Part shown: one piece after another, positions 17,957 through 27,342 of the stretch
Layout of the letters: every line of letters begins with the position of its first letter
How positions within the stretch are numbered: position 1 is the first letter of the stretch
Assembly: GCA_963668435.2 (NCBI GenBank)
Contig: CAXXSC010000001.1
Location: 310,001 to 374,000 of the forward strand
Origin: G963668435 sp963668435
GTDB taxonomy: Bacteria > Latescibacterota > Latescibacteria > Latescibacterales > Latescibacteraceae
Direction of reading: 5' to 3'
DNA: 64,000 nucleotides
Position numbers and translations under genes: made by a program
Notes under the pieces: model-generated
The model's input: only the letters and a program-made list of their open reading frames with translations
What the model was told of the DNA's origin: nothing
Database searches by the model: none

Positions 17957-19300
17957 ATGAAACGCCTGTGTATCGCTTTCTGTCTTTTTTTGATCTTTGC
18001 CGCACATTCTGTTTATGCTGCCGCACCGCCACGTGAAAATACAGTAACCACCCTGAAAAAAGCAAGCACTTTCATGACCTCCATCTCGACAAATGGCGGA
18101 TATGTCGGTATATATTCCCTCGATCTGAAAGAACGTTTCGGCGAGGCGGTCTATGAAAAAGCCGCGGCAAACGAGATATGGGTGCAGCCACCGGGGACAC
18201 CAACGATAGGTCAGCGTTATCTCAGAGCATGGAAAGCCACTGGTGACCGTTTCTATCTCGATGCGGCACGTGATTGCGGACGTGCTCTTGTATGGGGGCA
18301 GCGCCAGGAAGGCGGTTGGGACCACCGCGTCGATGTTTCAAAGCTCACATCCTCGGCAACTGAACCGGAACGCGAGAGCGGCAGCGGTTCTTTCGATGAC
18401 AGTATCACCCAGGGGGCACTGACATTTCTAATAGAACTCGATGGCGAGTTGAATGAGAAATGGCTTGATGATGCAATCGAACTCGGTATGGCGTTCATGA
18501 TCGAGAGCCAGTTCGAAAACGGTGCATGGCCCCAATGGTACCCGCTTCGTGAGGGGTATCACGATTACTATACCTACAATGATAACGCGATAAACGACAA
18601 TATCCACCTCATGCTCAAGGCACATTCGGTTTATGGCAAGAGTGAGTATCTCGCGACTGCGGAAAAGGGAGGTGAATTCATTCTGAGTTCACCTGTTTCA
18701 GAATCGCAGCCCGGCTGGGCCCAGCAGTATTCACACGACATGAAACCTGCCTGGGCACGTGCATTTGAACCGCCCTGTGTATGCAGTGCTGTGACATCAC
18801 GAAACATCCGCATGCTGGTCGAGCTTTATCATTACACGGGCGACAGGAAATATCTCGAGCCAATTCCAGCGGCATTTCACTGGCTTGCGGGCTCGAAAAT
18901 AGGTGACAACCTCTGGGCACGCATGTACGAAGTCGGAACGAACCGCCCTATATATGGTGACAGGGACAAAAAAATTCATTATACACTCGAGGAAATCAGC
19001 GATGAGCGGCGGAACGGTTATTCCTGGCAGAGCAGCTATGGTCTTAAAGGGGCGCTCGATGTTTTCTGCAAGGCGCTTGCGTCAGGGCCTGTGAAGCCGT
19101 CACCGCTCGAGAGCTTGTCGTTATTGCCTCCGGAAGACAGGGCAGAGCGAAAAGCTGCCATGGTTGATGAAGTATCTGAAGCCATCAGGTCGCTGGATGA
19201 AAAGGGACGGTGGGTAAACGAAGAGGATTCGCGGATTTATGCACGTGATTTCGTCGCAAATGCGAAATTACTGCTCGATTATATCGAAATTACACAGTAA
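17957..19300 (+). CDS. Exported pectate lyase, PL10-like
   Basis: 448 residues: signal peptide (LCIAFCLFLIFAAHSVYA) and an alpha/alpha-toroid body. PL10 features are QEGGWDHRVD, the SFDDSITQGALTFL segment, ENGAWPQWYPLREGYHDYYT and YNDNAINDNIHLM, which matches the family's active-site 'fND.a' region. The last 80 residues are an added helical tail. PL10 enzymes cleave polygalacturonate by Ca2+-dependent beta-elimination. The start at ATG 17957 follows GGGGAGAGGAA. It lies between the TPR membrane protein and a GHL10 lipoprotein; short gaps suggest joint transcription. Pectin as substrate is inferred from the family. Confidence 0.83.
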   Translation: MKRLCIAFCLFLIFAAHSVYAAAPPRENTVTTLKKASTFMTSISTNGGYVGIYSLDLKERFGEAVYEKAAANEIWVQPPGTPTIGQRYLRAWKATGDRFYLDAARDCGRALVWGQRQEGGWDHRVDVSKLTSSATEPERESGSGSFDDSITQGALTFLIELDGELNEKWLDDAIELGMAFMIESQFENGAWPQWYPLREGYHDYYTYNDNAINDNIHLMLKAHSVYGKSEYLATAEKGGEFILSSPVSESQPGWAQQYSHDMKPAWARAFEPPCVCSAVTSRNIRMLVELYHYTGDRKYLEPIPAAFHWLAGSKIGDNLWARMYEVGTNRPIYGDRDKKIHYTLEEISDERRNGYSWQSSYGLKGALDVFCKALASGPVKPSPLESLSLLPPEDRAERKAAMVDEVSEAIRSLDEKGRWVNEEDSRIYARDFVANAKLLLDYIEITQ

Positions 19301-19366
19301 GATACCGCGTTGTTTATTTTGAGGTGTCAGACAGGACATTATCATCATTTCTGGAGAGGTTTCAGC

Positions 19367-20875
19367 ATGAATTTGAGGGCTTGCTTTCTGTTAGTCTGCC
19401 TTGTGGTTCTCGGCGGATGTGCATCTATGAAACAGCGTAAGGCTGAGGTGTTTCCGCCTGAAATGCCGACTGTCGAACGGGAATTCAGGGCCGCCTGGGT
19501 GGCGACTGTGGCGAATATCGACTGGCCGAGCGCACCGGGGCTTTCGACCGATGATCAGCAGCGTGAAGTAATCGCCATTCTCGACGTCCTTGCCGATCTC
19601 AATTTCAATGCTGTCGTTTTCCAGGTCAGGCCGCAGTGTGATGCCTTTTATAAAAGCGAGCTCGAGCCCTGGTCGTATTATCTGACCGGGGAGCAGGGAA
19701 GTGCTCCGTCACCTTATTACGATCCCCTCTCGTTCTGGGTCGAGGAGTCGCATAAACGGGGCATGGAGCTTCATGTCTGGTTCAATCCCTATCGTGCCCA
19801 TCATACTGCCGGCGGTGAGATAACGGATAGCTCCATTGTCAGAAAACGCCCAGAGATCGCAAAAGAGCTCAAGGGCGGATTCTGGTGGCTCGATCCTGCA
19901 AAACAGGGCACGCAGGACCATTCAATCGCTGTTGTCATGGATGTTCTCGAACGCTACGATATCGATGGTGTTCATTTCGACGATTATTTCTATCCCTATC
20001 CTTCCTATAATAACGGCGAGGATTTTCCCGATGACGACAGCTGGCAGGCTTATGTTGAGGATGGCGGCAAGCTGTCCCGCGGTGACTGGCGGCGAGAGAA
20101 TGTCAACCGTTTCATCAAACGGCTCTACCGGGAGATCAAAAAGGAAAAGCCATTCGTAAAATTCGGCATGAGCCCGTTCGGAATATGGCGTCCATTTTAT
20201 CCGTCTTCGATTCGCGGATTCGATCAGCACGATCAGCTCTATGCAGACGCCCGTCTATGGCTCAACGAGGGCTGGGTTGATTATTACAGTCCGCAGCTCT
20301 ACTGGCCGGTCAACCAGATCCCCCAGAGCTATCCCGTTCTGCTCGGCTGGTGGAACCGTCAGAATTTCAAAGGCCGCAATCTCTGGCCCGGCCTCTATAC
20401 CAGCCGTGTGAATGATGAGAAGGGTGTCGACAACAATATCAGCCAGATCATGATTACCCGCGGATTTGATCCGGATCATGCCGGTAATATTCATTTCAGT
20501 GTCAAGGCACTGATGGCCAATAGCGGTGGTATTGGCGATGCCCTTGTTGCCGGTCCATACAGAAATGACGCGCTTGTGCCGACCTCCTCCTGGCTCGATG
20601 ACAAAGCACCGTCGGTGCCGGAGGTAACTGTTTCTTCGGATAGCGTGACCTGGAAACATGAGGATGAGGCCGATGTTTTCCGCTGGGTTGTTTATATCAA
20701 GCGCGGAGATGTCTGGACATACGAAATTTGCAACAGTGACTGCCGCAGCTTTACGATTGCTCAGGAGATTGGCGAAGATGGGGCGGTTGCCATGCCTGTT
20801 ACTGACATTGCTGTGTCAGCTGTCGACAGGACCGGGAATGAAAGCGTCAGGGCATTTGTCAAAATATCCCAATAA
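19367..20875 (+). CDS. GHL10-type glycoside hydrolase lipoprotein (DUF187, YngK-like)
   Basis: 502 residues. A lipoprotein signal with lipobox LGGC is followed by the GHL10 barrel: FRAAWVATVANIDWPSAPG at its start, FNAVVFQVRPQCDAFY, HVWFNPYRAHH, YDIDGVHFDDYFYPYP (with the Asp pair expected near the active site) and VKFGMSPFGIWRP. The last 90 residues look like an Ig/Fn3-type sandwich. Members of this family act on cell-wall or other glycans; no substrate is proven for most. ATG 19367 is chosen for GGAGAGG and the lipoprotein signal. Probably anchored facing the periplasm or cell surface. Confidence 0.85.
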   Translation: MNLRACFLLVCLVVLGGCASMKQRKAEVFPPEMPTVEREFRAAWVATVANIDWPSAPGLSTDDQQREVIAILDVLADLNFNAVVFQVRPQCDAFYKSELEPWSYYLTGEQGSAPSPYYDPLSFWVEESHKRGMELHVWFNPYRAHHTAGGEITDSSIVRKRPEIAKELKGGFWWLDPAKQGTQDHSIAVVMDVLERYDIDGVHFDDYFYPYPSYNNGEDFPDDDSWQAYVEDGGKLSRGDWRRENVNRFIKRLYREIKKEKPFVKFGMSPFGIWRPFYPSSIRGFDQHDQLYADARLWLNEGWVDYYSPQLYWPVNQIPQSYPVLLGWWNRQNFKGRNLWPGLYTSRVNDEKGVDNNISQIMITRGFDPDHAGNIHFSVKALMANSGGIGDALVAGPYRNDALVPTSSWLDDKAPSVPEVTVSSDSVTWKHEDEADVFRWVVYIKRGDVWTYEICNSDCRSFTIAQEIGEDGAVAMPVTDIAVSAVDRTGNESVRAFVKISQ

Positions 20876-20930
20876 GCGGCCGGATATTATAAGCTGGATA
20901 CCCGTGTTCTGAGAAAGCTGGAGGTGGATA

Positions 20931-21425
20931 ATGGATTACACAACGATACAAAATCTGGCCTATTCATTAGTCGCGTTTTTAGTTGTCACAGTCCTCTATC
21001 AGCTTATGAAACTTCAGGCGAAGAAGACCCAGCAACACAAAAGCCTGAGCATAAGCAGGTACTATAGTATTAAACGTTTCCTGTTTCTCGTTTCGGTGCT
21101 GGTTTTCCTCGTGGGTATCTTCATGATATGGGGAATCAACATTGAGAGGGCCTGGATTGCCCTGACAGGTATTGTTGCAATGGTCGCGGTTGCGTTTCTG
21201 GCGATCTGGAGCCTGATCGGTAATATCCTTGCCGGGATTATCCTGTTTTTTACCGCGCCGTTCAAAATCGACGATGTTATCGAGATCGCGCCGGACCAGA
21301 TCAAAGGTAAGGTTGTTGCCATCAACTCGTTTTTTGTCCTGGTGATCGATGACGAGCAGAATCATATAAGCATACCCAATACGCTGTTTTTCCAGAAATA
21401 TATCAAGCGTTACAAACATCAATGA
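20931..21425 (+). CDS. Small MscS-type mechanosensitive channel protein
   Basis: 164 residues with two or three N-terminal membrane helices, then the MscS pore and upper beta-domain: an IWSLIGNILAGIILF helix followed by PFKIDDVIEI, VVAINSFFVLVIDDEQNHISIPN and a truncated end. The large C-terminal alpha/beta vestibule of E. coli MscS is missing, so this is a minimal form. It would release solutes during osmotic downshock from the inner membrane. It starts with GGAGG six bases upstream and sits 55 bases after the GHL10 gene. Confidence 0.8.
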   Translation: MDYTTIQNLAYSLVAFLVVTVLYQLMKLQAKKTQQHKSLSISRYYSIKRFLFLVSVLVFLVGIFMIWGINIERAWIALTGIVAMVAVAFLAIWSLIGNILAGIILFFTAPFKIDDVIEIAPDQIKGKVVAINSFFVLVIDDEQNHISIPNTLFFQKYIKRYKHQ

Positions 21426-21562
21426 TACATTCTGCAATTTCTGAATGATACTGTCAGGTGCCTGCCATGTCAAGCGTAGGGTGTATTCTTGCTGATGTGC
21501 GCGTGCGCCGGGTAATAAGGGCATCAATCTTGGGATGGTGGGAAAAACAGTACTCGAGGCAT

Positions 21563-21588
21563 AAAAAAAACAGGCTGAATGCCTGTTT
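21563..21588 (-). terminator. Terminator of the tRNA-Glu gene
   Basis: AAACAGGC/GCCTGTTT stem (21568-21575 with 21581-21588) with a five-base loop, followed on the minus strand by eight T residues. It starts seven bases beyond the tRNA 3' end. Confidence 0.9.
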
Positions 21589-21594
21589 GTTTTA

Positions 21595-21670
21595 TGGCGT
21601 CCCCTAGGAGAATCGAACTCCTGTTGCAAGGATGAAAACCTTGAGTCCTGGGCCACTAGACGAAGGGGAC
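21595..21670 (-). tRNA. tRNA-Glu (anticodon TTC) with encoded CCA
   Basis: The minus strand folds into a full cloverleaf. The acceptor GTCCCCT at the 5' end pairs with AGGGGAC, then a G discriminator and a genomically encoded CCA end. The anticodon stem CAAGG/CCTTG carries the loop TTTTCAT, giving anticodon TTC, and the T-arm contains GTTCGAATC. Length is 76 bases including CCA. It stands alone downstream of the MinD-MreB fusion gene and has its own terminator. Confidence 0.97.
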
Positions 21671-21756
21671 GCAGCTGCTCTTGAAGATTGTAAATATACT
21701 ACATGACAGAATTGAAGTCAATATAAAAAGTTGCGGGAAGTGAAATTTCGTTCGCG

Positions 21757-23883
21757 TCAGCCGCTGATATTTTCAATGAAGAATTTCTTGTACATGGAAA
21801 AATCGTCGAGCATTCGGCCCGCTCCCTCGACAGCAGCGGTCTTGGTGTTCGGCGCAATTCGGACCTTGATGCCAGTTGTTTCTGTCACAAGATCCGGGAA
21901 TCCCTGAAGCAGAGAACCCCCACCTGAGAATGTCATGCCGCGGTCGACAAGGTCGCCTGAGAGTTCGGGCGGTACATTTTCCAGAAGCTGCTGGATGATT
22001 TTAAGCATGTCGTTGACCGGTTTCTGGACGGCTTTACGGATTTCACCAGTACCGATCTGCATAGTCTTTGGAATACCCTTGGCGAGATCCTGGCCGCGCA
22101 CAGAAAATTTCTTGTCACGTCCGACCTTTTTTGCCTGGGCAAAATTGATCTTGATCCATTCCGCTGTCTGGCCGCCGACATAGAAATTATGCTCGTCCCT
22201 GAGATAGCGGATGATGGCTTCGTCTATCGATCTGCTGCCTGTCCTCGTGTACGACTCATTGACAATGCCGCTGATCGAGGTCACAATGGCCGAGATGGAA
22301 CCGCCGCCAACGTTGACAATCATGCTCGCCTTGGGCATATCAACCGGCAGGCCGCAGCCGATTGCCGCCGCGAACGGTTCGTAAACCAGGTGGGTTTCAC
22401 GTGCGCCGAGTGCCGCGACAAATTCCTGCACCGCTTTGTGCTCGACACTGGTAAGCCCGATGGGAATTGTAAGGACAACACCCGGCCGGATCAGCAGGGT
22501 CGAGCGCCGGGCCCGCTTGATAAATTCCTGGATCATCATTCTGACTTCAGAATAATCGGTAATGGCGCCGTATTCCATCGGAGATTTGATCTTGATGCCG
22601 GAATGCGAGCGCCCGATCATCGCTTTGGCGTCATGGCCAAGTGCAACCACCTTGCCGCTCTGCTCGTCGATGCTCATCAGCGAGGGCTCGTCGATAATGA
22701 GCCCCTTGCCCTTGACAAATATCTGCGTGGTTGTAGTGCCGATATCGATTGCGATTTTTGACCATGTTGTCGACTTGAAGTTGAAAAATCCTGAATAGTC
22801 CTTCTCTTCCGCGTACTCGAATTTTCTGACCTTGTCGACAACATAGATGGAAGGATCCACATCCATCGCGTCGCTCTCGACAATTCGTGTGCCGAATGTC
22901 TTGCTCGTACGCTTGATCTCACGTTCAGTCAGTTCACGAACGGTGCCGTTGCCTGATTTGCTGCCAAGCAGTACCGGCATTATTTCGTAGAGATCGACCG
23001 CCGGTTTCGCTTTTGGCGCATTGATGAGGTAGGGGATTTCGGCGGCAACTGACTTTCTTATGATCTTGTCGAAGGAAATGCCGCCGGCAAATTCGACCTC
23101 AATATCGAGGTAACGCTTGATGACCTCCGTGAGGCCGTTGCCGAGACGTTCCTCGTCTTTTTTCATCACCATGTTCATGACAAGGGTCGGCTTGAAGTCT
23201 TTCTGGAAAGCGCGGAAATCCTCAACACTCTCCGGGGCGACACTCTCGATGGTGTCGAGTATCTCGCCGATTTTCATGAAACGGCCGTCCACCGAGGGTG
23301 CTTTTGCCTCTTCGACCAGTGACCATGCCTTGTTGTGTTTCTTGAGGAAGGTATGAAGCTTGCGGAAAAGGCAGATGCGGACAAAATTATATACACTCTG
23401 GATCGAGGTCGTTTCCGGTGTTGTCACCAGTATATGATCGGTGGCCGCGAGAAAGAAATCGATCGTATTGTAGGAGGTTCCCGCACCCAGGTCCAGGACT
23501 ATATGGTCTACGTGAAGGCGGTCAAGATAACGGAGCAGCTTGACTTTCTGCGTATGCCAGGGATTTGCGGAGCCAACGATACCGCCGGATCCGCTGATGA
23601 ATTTCAGATTGTATATGGATGTGTCGAGAATAAGCTCGTTCAGGTCTTCAACGCGGCCTGTGAGGAAATCGATAAGGGTTTTCGGCGGATATTTAATGCC
23701 GAGGCAGGTGTGCATGTTGGCATTGCCGAGATCGAGATCGATAGCGACGACTTCTTTGCCAAGGCTGGAAAGGACAATGGAGAAGCTCGATGCGAGAAGA
23801 CTTTTTCCCACACCGCCTTTACCACCGCCGACCGCCCATATGTGACGTTTGCTGTCAGCGAGTTTCGAAGTGGATACACTCAT
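21757..23883 (-). CDS. Fusion of a MinD/FlhG-type ATPase with an MreB-like actin
   Basis: 708 residues in one uninterrupted frame. Residues 12-300 are a MinD/FlhG-type ATPase: deviant Walker A KGGVGKS at 22-28, a DLDLGNANMH switch region, and Walker B IVLDLGAGTSYNTIDFF near 131. A linker (about 300-373) leads to a complete MreB-like actin at 374-708. This has phosphate-1 IDIGTTTTQ, then VKGKGLIIDEPSLMSID, GHDAKAMIGR, EPFAAAIG, phosphate-2 NVGGGS, PPELSGDLVDRG and adenosine motif SGGGSLLQG. The phosphate-2 aspartate of MreB (DIGGGT) is Asn here, so hydrolysis may be slowed. The hydrophobic membrane loop is kept (LLIRP). ATG 23883 was chosen; a TTG at 23970 would add 29 residues. Likely role: a membrane-linked filament with built-in positioning ATPase. 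That role is inference. Confidence 0.9.
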   Translation of the reverse strand: MSVSTSKLADSKRHIWAVGGGKGGVGKSLLASSFSIVLSSLGKEVVAIDLDLGNANMHTCLGIKYPPKTLIDFLTGRVEDLNELILDTSIYNLKFISGSGGIVGSANPWHTQKVKLLRYLDRLHVDHIVLDLGAGTSYNTIDFFLAATDHILVTTPETTSIQSVYNFVRICLFRKLHTFLKKHNKAWSLVEEAKAPSVDGRFMKIGEILDTIESVAPESVEDFRAFQKDFKPTLVMNMVMKKDEERLGNGLTEVIKRYLDIEVEFAGGISFDKIIRKSVAAEIPYLINAPKAKPAVDLYEIMPVLLGSKSGNGTVRELTEREIKRTSKTFGTRIVESDAMDVDPSIYVVDKVRKFEYAEEKDYSGFFNFKSTTWSKIAIDIGTTTTQIFVKGKGLIIDEPSLMSIDEQSGKVVALGHDAKAMIGRSHSGIKIKSPMEYGAITDYSEVRMMIQEFIKRARRSTLLIRPGVVLTIPIGLTSVEHKAVQEFVAALGARETHLVYEPFAAAIGCGLPVDMPKASMIVNVGGGSISAIVTSISGIVNESYTRTGSRSIDEAIIRYLRDEHNFYVGGQTAEWIKINFAQAKKVGRDKKFSVRGQDLAKGIPKTMQIGTGEIRKAVQKPVNDMLKIIQQLLENVPPELSGDLVDRGMTFSGGGSLLQGFPDLVTETTGIKVRIAPNTKTAAVEGAGRMLDDFSMYKKFFIENISG

Positions 23884-24036
23884 GGATAGTTGATTTTTCC
23901 GATCAGATGAAGCAGAACTGTATTGGAATGAAGAACATAGGAAAAATATACAATACTGGCTGAAACGCAAGTATCTTTTTTGCTTACGACGGCCTCAATG
24001 GGGATTATTTTGGATGTTTTGAGGAAAAATGGCTTT

Positions 24037-25170
24037 TCAGGGCCTGCTATTGATAATACCGCCGCCGATCACGACCTCTCCGTCGTAAAAAACAGCGCTT
24101 TGACCGGAGGTGATCGCACGTTGAGGTGTTTCGAATCTGACCGTCGCTGAATTACCTTCAGGAGTGATCACTGCGGTTGAACCCTGATGGCGGTATCGCA
24201 CCTTGGTATTGGCCGTGAACGGTGTCGACGGCTGTTTCCTGCCAGCCCAGAGGATGTCGCTGACAGACATGTTGTCCGAGAACAGCATGTCGTCCGTGCC
24301 GACAGTCACCGTATTCTTCTCCGTGTCTGTGGCGACAACATAGACAGGATATCCCAATGCAATGCCCAAACCGCGTCTTTGTCCGATTGTATAAAACGAG
24401 GCGCCGCTGTGCCGTCCGATTTTTTCGCCCTCAACAGAAAGAATATCGCCCTCCCTGAGCGAAAGCGGCAGCGAATCGAGGTGGCGTTCCCTAAGAAAAC
24501 GGCCGTAATCGTCATCGGGAATGAAACAGATTTCCTGGCTTTCACTCTTTTCAGCGGTTGCGAGTGTCTTTTCCTGCGCTTCGAGCCTCGTTTCCTCTTT
24601 CGTGAGACTGCCGAGGGGAAAAAGGGTGCGCTCGAGCATTGCGCTGTCCAGTCCCCAGAGGAAATAGGACTGGTCCTTGTTGCTGTCGGTGCCGCGGACG
24701 AGATAAAAGGCGTCGTCCGATCCACGTGCAATTCGAGCGTAATGCCCTGTGGCTATCATATCGAAACCGAGTGCCTCGGCTTTTTTCATCAGCACAGTCC
24801 ATTTCATCAGCGTGTTGCACCTGACACAGGGATTCGGTGTACGGCCCGCGAGGTATTCATTGATGAAGTCTTCTACGACGCAGTGCTCGAAATCCTCCTT
24901 GAGGTTCACCGTATAGTGCGGCATTTTAAGTTCATAGGCCACACGTTTTGCCGCAGTGACCGATGACAGGTCGCAGCATCCGCGATCGTTGGCGCGCCCG
25001 CCAGAGCGGTCATAGTCCCACAACTGCATGGTGAGGCCGATACAATCGAAACCTGCCTCCGTGAGCAGGCTCGCTGTCAACGAGCTGTCAACGCCGCCGC
25101 TCATGGCAACCGCGACTTTCCGCGACGGATATGCCGAGGTTTCGAGAGGATTTTGTATGCTGTAGTCCAT
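24037..25170 (-). CDS. mnmA: tRNA-specific 2-thiouridylase MnmA
   Basis: 377 residues, normal length. It forms 2-thiouridine at U34 of Lys, Glu and Gln tRNAs. Visible are the PP-loop SGGVDSSL at 24-31, the catalytic cysteine in GRTPNPCVRCN, the second cysteine in SQEICFI, and the GQRRGLGIALG segment of the C-terminal barrel. It lies 115 bases after iscU in the Rrf2-iscS-iscU operon, which fits because IscS supplies the sulfur. GAGAG precedes the ATG. A substrate tRNA, tRNA-Glu(TTC), is encoded 2.4 kb away. Confidence 0.97.
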   Translation of the reverse strand: MDYSIQNPLETSAYPSRKVAVAMSGGVDSSLTASLLTEAGFDCIGLTMQLWDYDRSGGRANDRGCCDLSSVTAAKRVAYELKMPHYTVNLKEDFEHCVVEDFINEYLAGRTPNPCVRCNTLMKWTVLMKKAEALGFDMIATGHYARIARGSDDAFYLVRGTDSNKDQSYFLWGLDSAMLERTLFPLGSLTKEETRLEAQEKTLATAEKSESQEICFIPDDDYGRFLRERHLDSLPLSLREGDILSVEGEKIGRHSGASFYTIGQRRGLGIALGYPVYVVATDTEKNTVTVGTDDMLFSDNMSVSDILWAGRKQPSTPFTANTKVRYRHQGSTAVITPEGNSATVRFETPQRAITSGQSAVFYDGEVVIGGGIINSRP

Positions 25171-25285
25171 AGGCTCTCATTTATTCAATGAAAAAGGGGC
25201 GAGACAATCTCACCCCTTTGAGGCAGTTTTGTGCCGAACTCGGGAGACGCGTTTTCCAGGGGCGGCTTGTCCATGCGCTTATGTG

Positions 25286-25657
25286 TTATCCCTGATGATG
25301 TTCCTTGAAGTCCTTGATGGCCTCATGAAGTGCATCCGCCGCCAGGTTCGAGCAGTGCATTTTCGCAGGGGGAAGCCCGTCGAGAGCATCGGCAACAGCC
25401 TGTTTGCTGATCTGTTCGGCCTCTTCGAGAGTTTTGCCCCTGACAAGCTCTGTGACCATTGATGAGGTGGCGATAGCCGCACAGCATCCGAATGTCTTGA
25501 ACTTTGCCTCCTCGATCACATTTTCATTAACCCTGATGGCGATTTCCATGACATCGCCGCAGACCGGGTTTCCCTGCTTGCCGATACCGTCGGGATTGTC
25601 CATGACACCGACATTTCTCGGATTTTCGAAATGGTCCATGACCTTGTCTGAGTACAT
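25286..25657 (-). CDS. iscU: Fe-S cluster assembly scaffold IscU/NifU N-terminal type
   Basis: 123 residues with the three scaffold cysteines in GNPVCGD, TFGCCAAIA and KMHCSNLA. It builds [2Fe-2S]/[4Fe-4S] clusters using sulfur from the cysteine desulfurase encoded just upstream (gap 40 bases). The second motif has two adjacent cysteines where GCGSAIA is usual. The IscU 'LPPVK' chaperone-binding motif appears as LPPAK. GGAGG lies seven bases before the ATG. No hscAB, iscA or fdx follows, so the operon is minimal. Confidence 0.95.
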   Translation of the reverse strand: MYSDKVMDHFENPRNVGVMDNPDGIGKQGNPVCGDVMEIAIRVNENVIEEAKFKTFGCCAAIATSSMVTELVRGKTLEEAEQISKQAVADALDGLPPAKMHCSNLAADALHEAIKDFKEHHQG

Positions 25658-25697
25658 TGGGTGCCTCCGATTGTATATGAAACGGTTATTGTTATTA

Positions 25698-26861
25698 TCA
25701 CAGTCCGCCTGAAACAGCCCTGAGGCGTTTCACTGTCGGCGGTAATACCTCAAGAATACGGTCAACGCCCTCTTCGGTCGAGCCGTAACCCATGCTGAAA
25801 CGAAGCGAGCTTTGCGCAACTTTCGGCGAAATTCCCATTGCTACCAACACGTGGGACGGTTCAACCTCCCCGGTGCTGCACGCTGATCCGGTTGAAGCTG
25901 CGATTCCCGCCATGTCTAGGCTGAACAGCAGCGCCTCACCATCGACTCCCGGTATGGAAATGTTCGAGGTGCCCGGAATCCTTTCCGCCTCTCGGCCGTT
26001 GAACTGAATGTTCTCCACGGCCGTTTCCATACCTTCTTCAAGACGTTTGACAAGAGCGCTCAGTTTCCGGCTTTTTTCATCGATCTCTCCGCTGGCGATT
26101 TCCAGCGCTGTGGCGAATGCCACAATGCTCGGAATGTTCTCTGTTCCGGGACGCATCCCGCTCTCGTGAGAACCGCCGAACATGAGCGGATTGACTGTCA
26201 CGCCCTTTTTTATGTACAGCACACCGACACCTTTCGGCGCGTTTATCTTGTGTCCTGACATTGAGAGCATGTCGATGCCGAGCTCTTTCACGTCGATAAC
26301 TTTCTTGCCTGCCGACTGGACAGCGTCGGTATGGAAATATGCCCCTGCATCGTGAGCTATGGCCGCCGCCTGTGCGATATCCTGCACCACGCCGGTCTCG
26401 TTGTTGGCATGCATGATACTTACAAGGCGTGTCGTGCCGCCGATGCTGTTTTTCAGCGCGTCCATGTCGATCCGGCAGGCGCTGTCGACACCGATTCGTG
26501 CGATAGGATAGCCTTTTTCCTCGAGGTCATCGGCTGTTTTTATGATGGCGCTGTGCTCGACAGTCGATGTGACAAGCCCGTTCCTGCTCTTGTCAGCGGC
26601 AGTGATACAACCGGCAAGCGCAATATTGTCGGATTCGGTTCCGCAGCCGGTGAAGAAAATCTCGTCGGGTTCAGCGTTGATCAGTTCGGCGGTCTTTTCC
26701 CGTGCCTTATCAAGACCGTTCTTTGCCTCACGTCCGAATGAATGCACACTTGAGGGATTCCCGTAATATTCTCCGAGCCAGGGAAGCATGGCCTCGACAA
26801 CCTCGGGACGTACTATTGTCGTGGCGTTGTGATCGAAATAATAGCGTGTTTTCTCTGTCAT
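25698..26861 (-). CDS. iscS: Cysteine desulfurase IscS/NifS
   Basis: 387 residues, PLP-dependent class V aminotransferase fold. YFDHNATT opens the protein, the PLP lysine lies in MSGHKINAPKGVG, HANNETG is present, and the active-site cysteine is in STGSACSTGE. It removes sulfur from cysteine for Fe-S scaffolding and for MnmA. ATG 26861 is chosen because it overlaps the stop of the upstream regulator as ATGA, a clear sign of translational coupling; an in-frame ATG at 26885 lies inside that regulator. Confidence 0.97.
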   Translation of the reverse strand: MTEKTRYYFDHNATTIVRPEVVEAMLPWLGEYYGNPSSVHSFGREAKNGLDKAREKTAELINAEPDEIFFTGCGTESDNIALAGCITAADKSRNGLVTSTVEHSAIIKTADDLEEKGYPIARIGVDSACRIDMDALKNSIGGTTRLVSIMHANNETGVVQDIAQAAAIAHDAGAYFHTDAVQSAGKKVIDVKELGIDMLSMSGHKINAPKGVGVLYIKKGVTVNPLMFGGSHESGMRPGTENIPSIVAFATALEIASGEIDEKSRKLSALVKRLEEGMETAVENIQFNGREAERIPGTSNISIPGVDGEALLFSLDMAGIAASTGSACSTGEVEPSHVLVAMGISPKVAQSSLRFSMGYGSTEEGVDRILEVLPPTVKRLRAVSGGL

Positions 26862-27322
26862 TCCGTTTCCCGTCCTGTACAACATGTTCCTGCTTTGACC
26901 GTCGGCATCGTGTCGCCAGTCATTTCGGTGAGCGTGATTGAGTCGAATGCATCCTCGATGACTGTGCCCAGCTGACGGTATATTCCAGAACTCACACAGT
27001 TCCGGATTTTATCGTGTACTGCATCCGATTCAGTGTTCTGAAGGCATTCGCAGAGAGCGATCGGCCCTTCGAGCGCCCGCACTACATCGCCGATACTGAT
27101 TTCCGAGGGTTCCCTCGAAAGCTCATAGCCGCCATTGGCGCCCCGCTTGCTTATAACGAGTCCATCGGTCCTCAGCGTGTGAAGCACCTGCTCGAGAAAC
27201 GGCACCGGGAGCCCCTGGCTTTCCGAGATCAGTCTGATGCTCAGCGGCCCCTGTCCGTAGCTCTGCGAAAGCTCGTACAGCGCCTTGATGCCATATATGA
27301 TCTTGTTTGAAAGTTTCAGCAT
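26858..27322 (-). CDS. iscR: Rrf2-family regulator, IscR-like
   Basis: 154 residues. An N-terminal winged helix (KLSNKIIYGIKALYELSQ, then LPVPFLEQVLHTLRTDGLVISKRGANGGYELSR) matches Rrf2/IscR. Cysteines CECLQN and RNCV at about 91-110 could bind the [2Fe-2S] cluster, as in IscR. A second pair, TCC, sits near the C-terminus. It is the first gene of the iscS-iscU-mnmA operon. Two IscR-like inverted repeats overlap its own promoter, so it most likely represses itself when loaded with cluster. SufR-like or other Rrf2 sensors cannot be excluded. Confidence 0.9.
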   Translation of the reverse strand: MLKLSNKIIYGIKALYELSQSYGQGPLSIRLISESQGLPVPFLEQVLHTLRTDGLVISKRGANGGYELSREPSEISIGDVVRALEGPIALCECLQNTESDAVHDKIRNCVSSGIYRQLGTVIEDAFDSITLTEMTGDTMPTVKAGTCCTGRETE

Positions 27323-27342
27323 AATAAGTCCGCAGGTTAATC

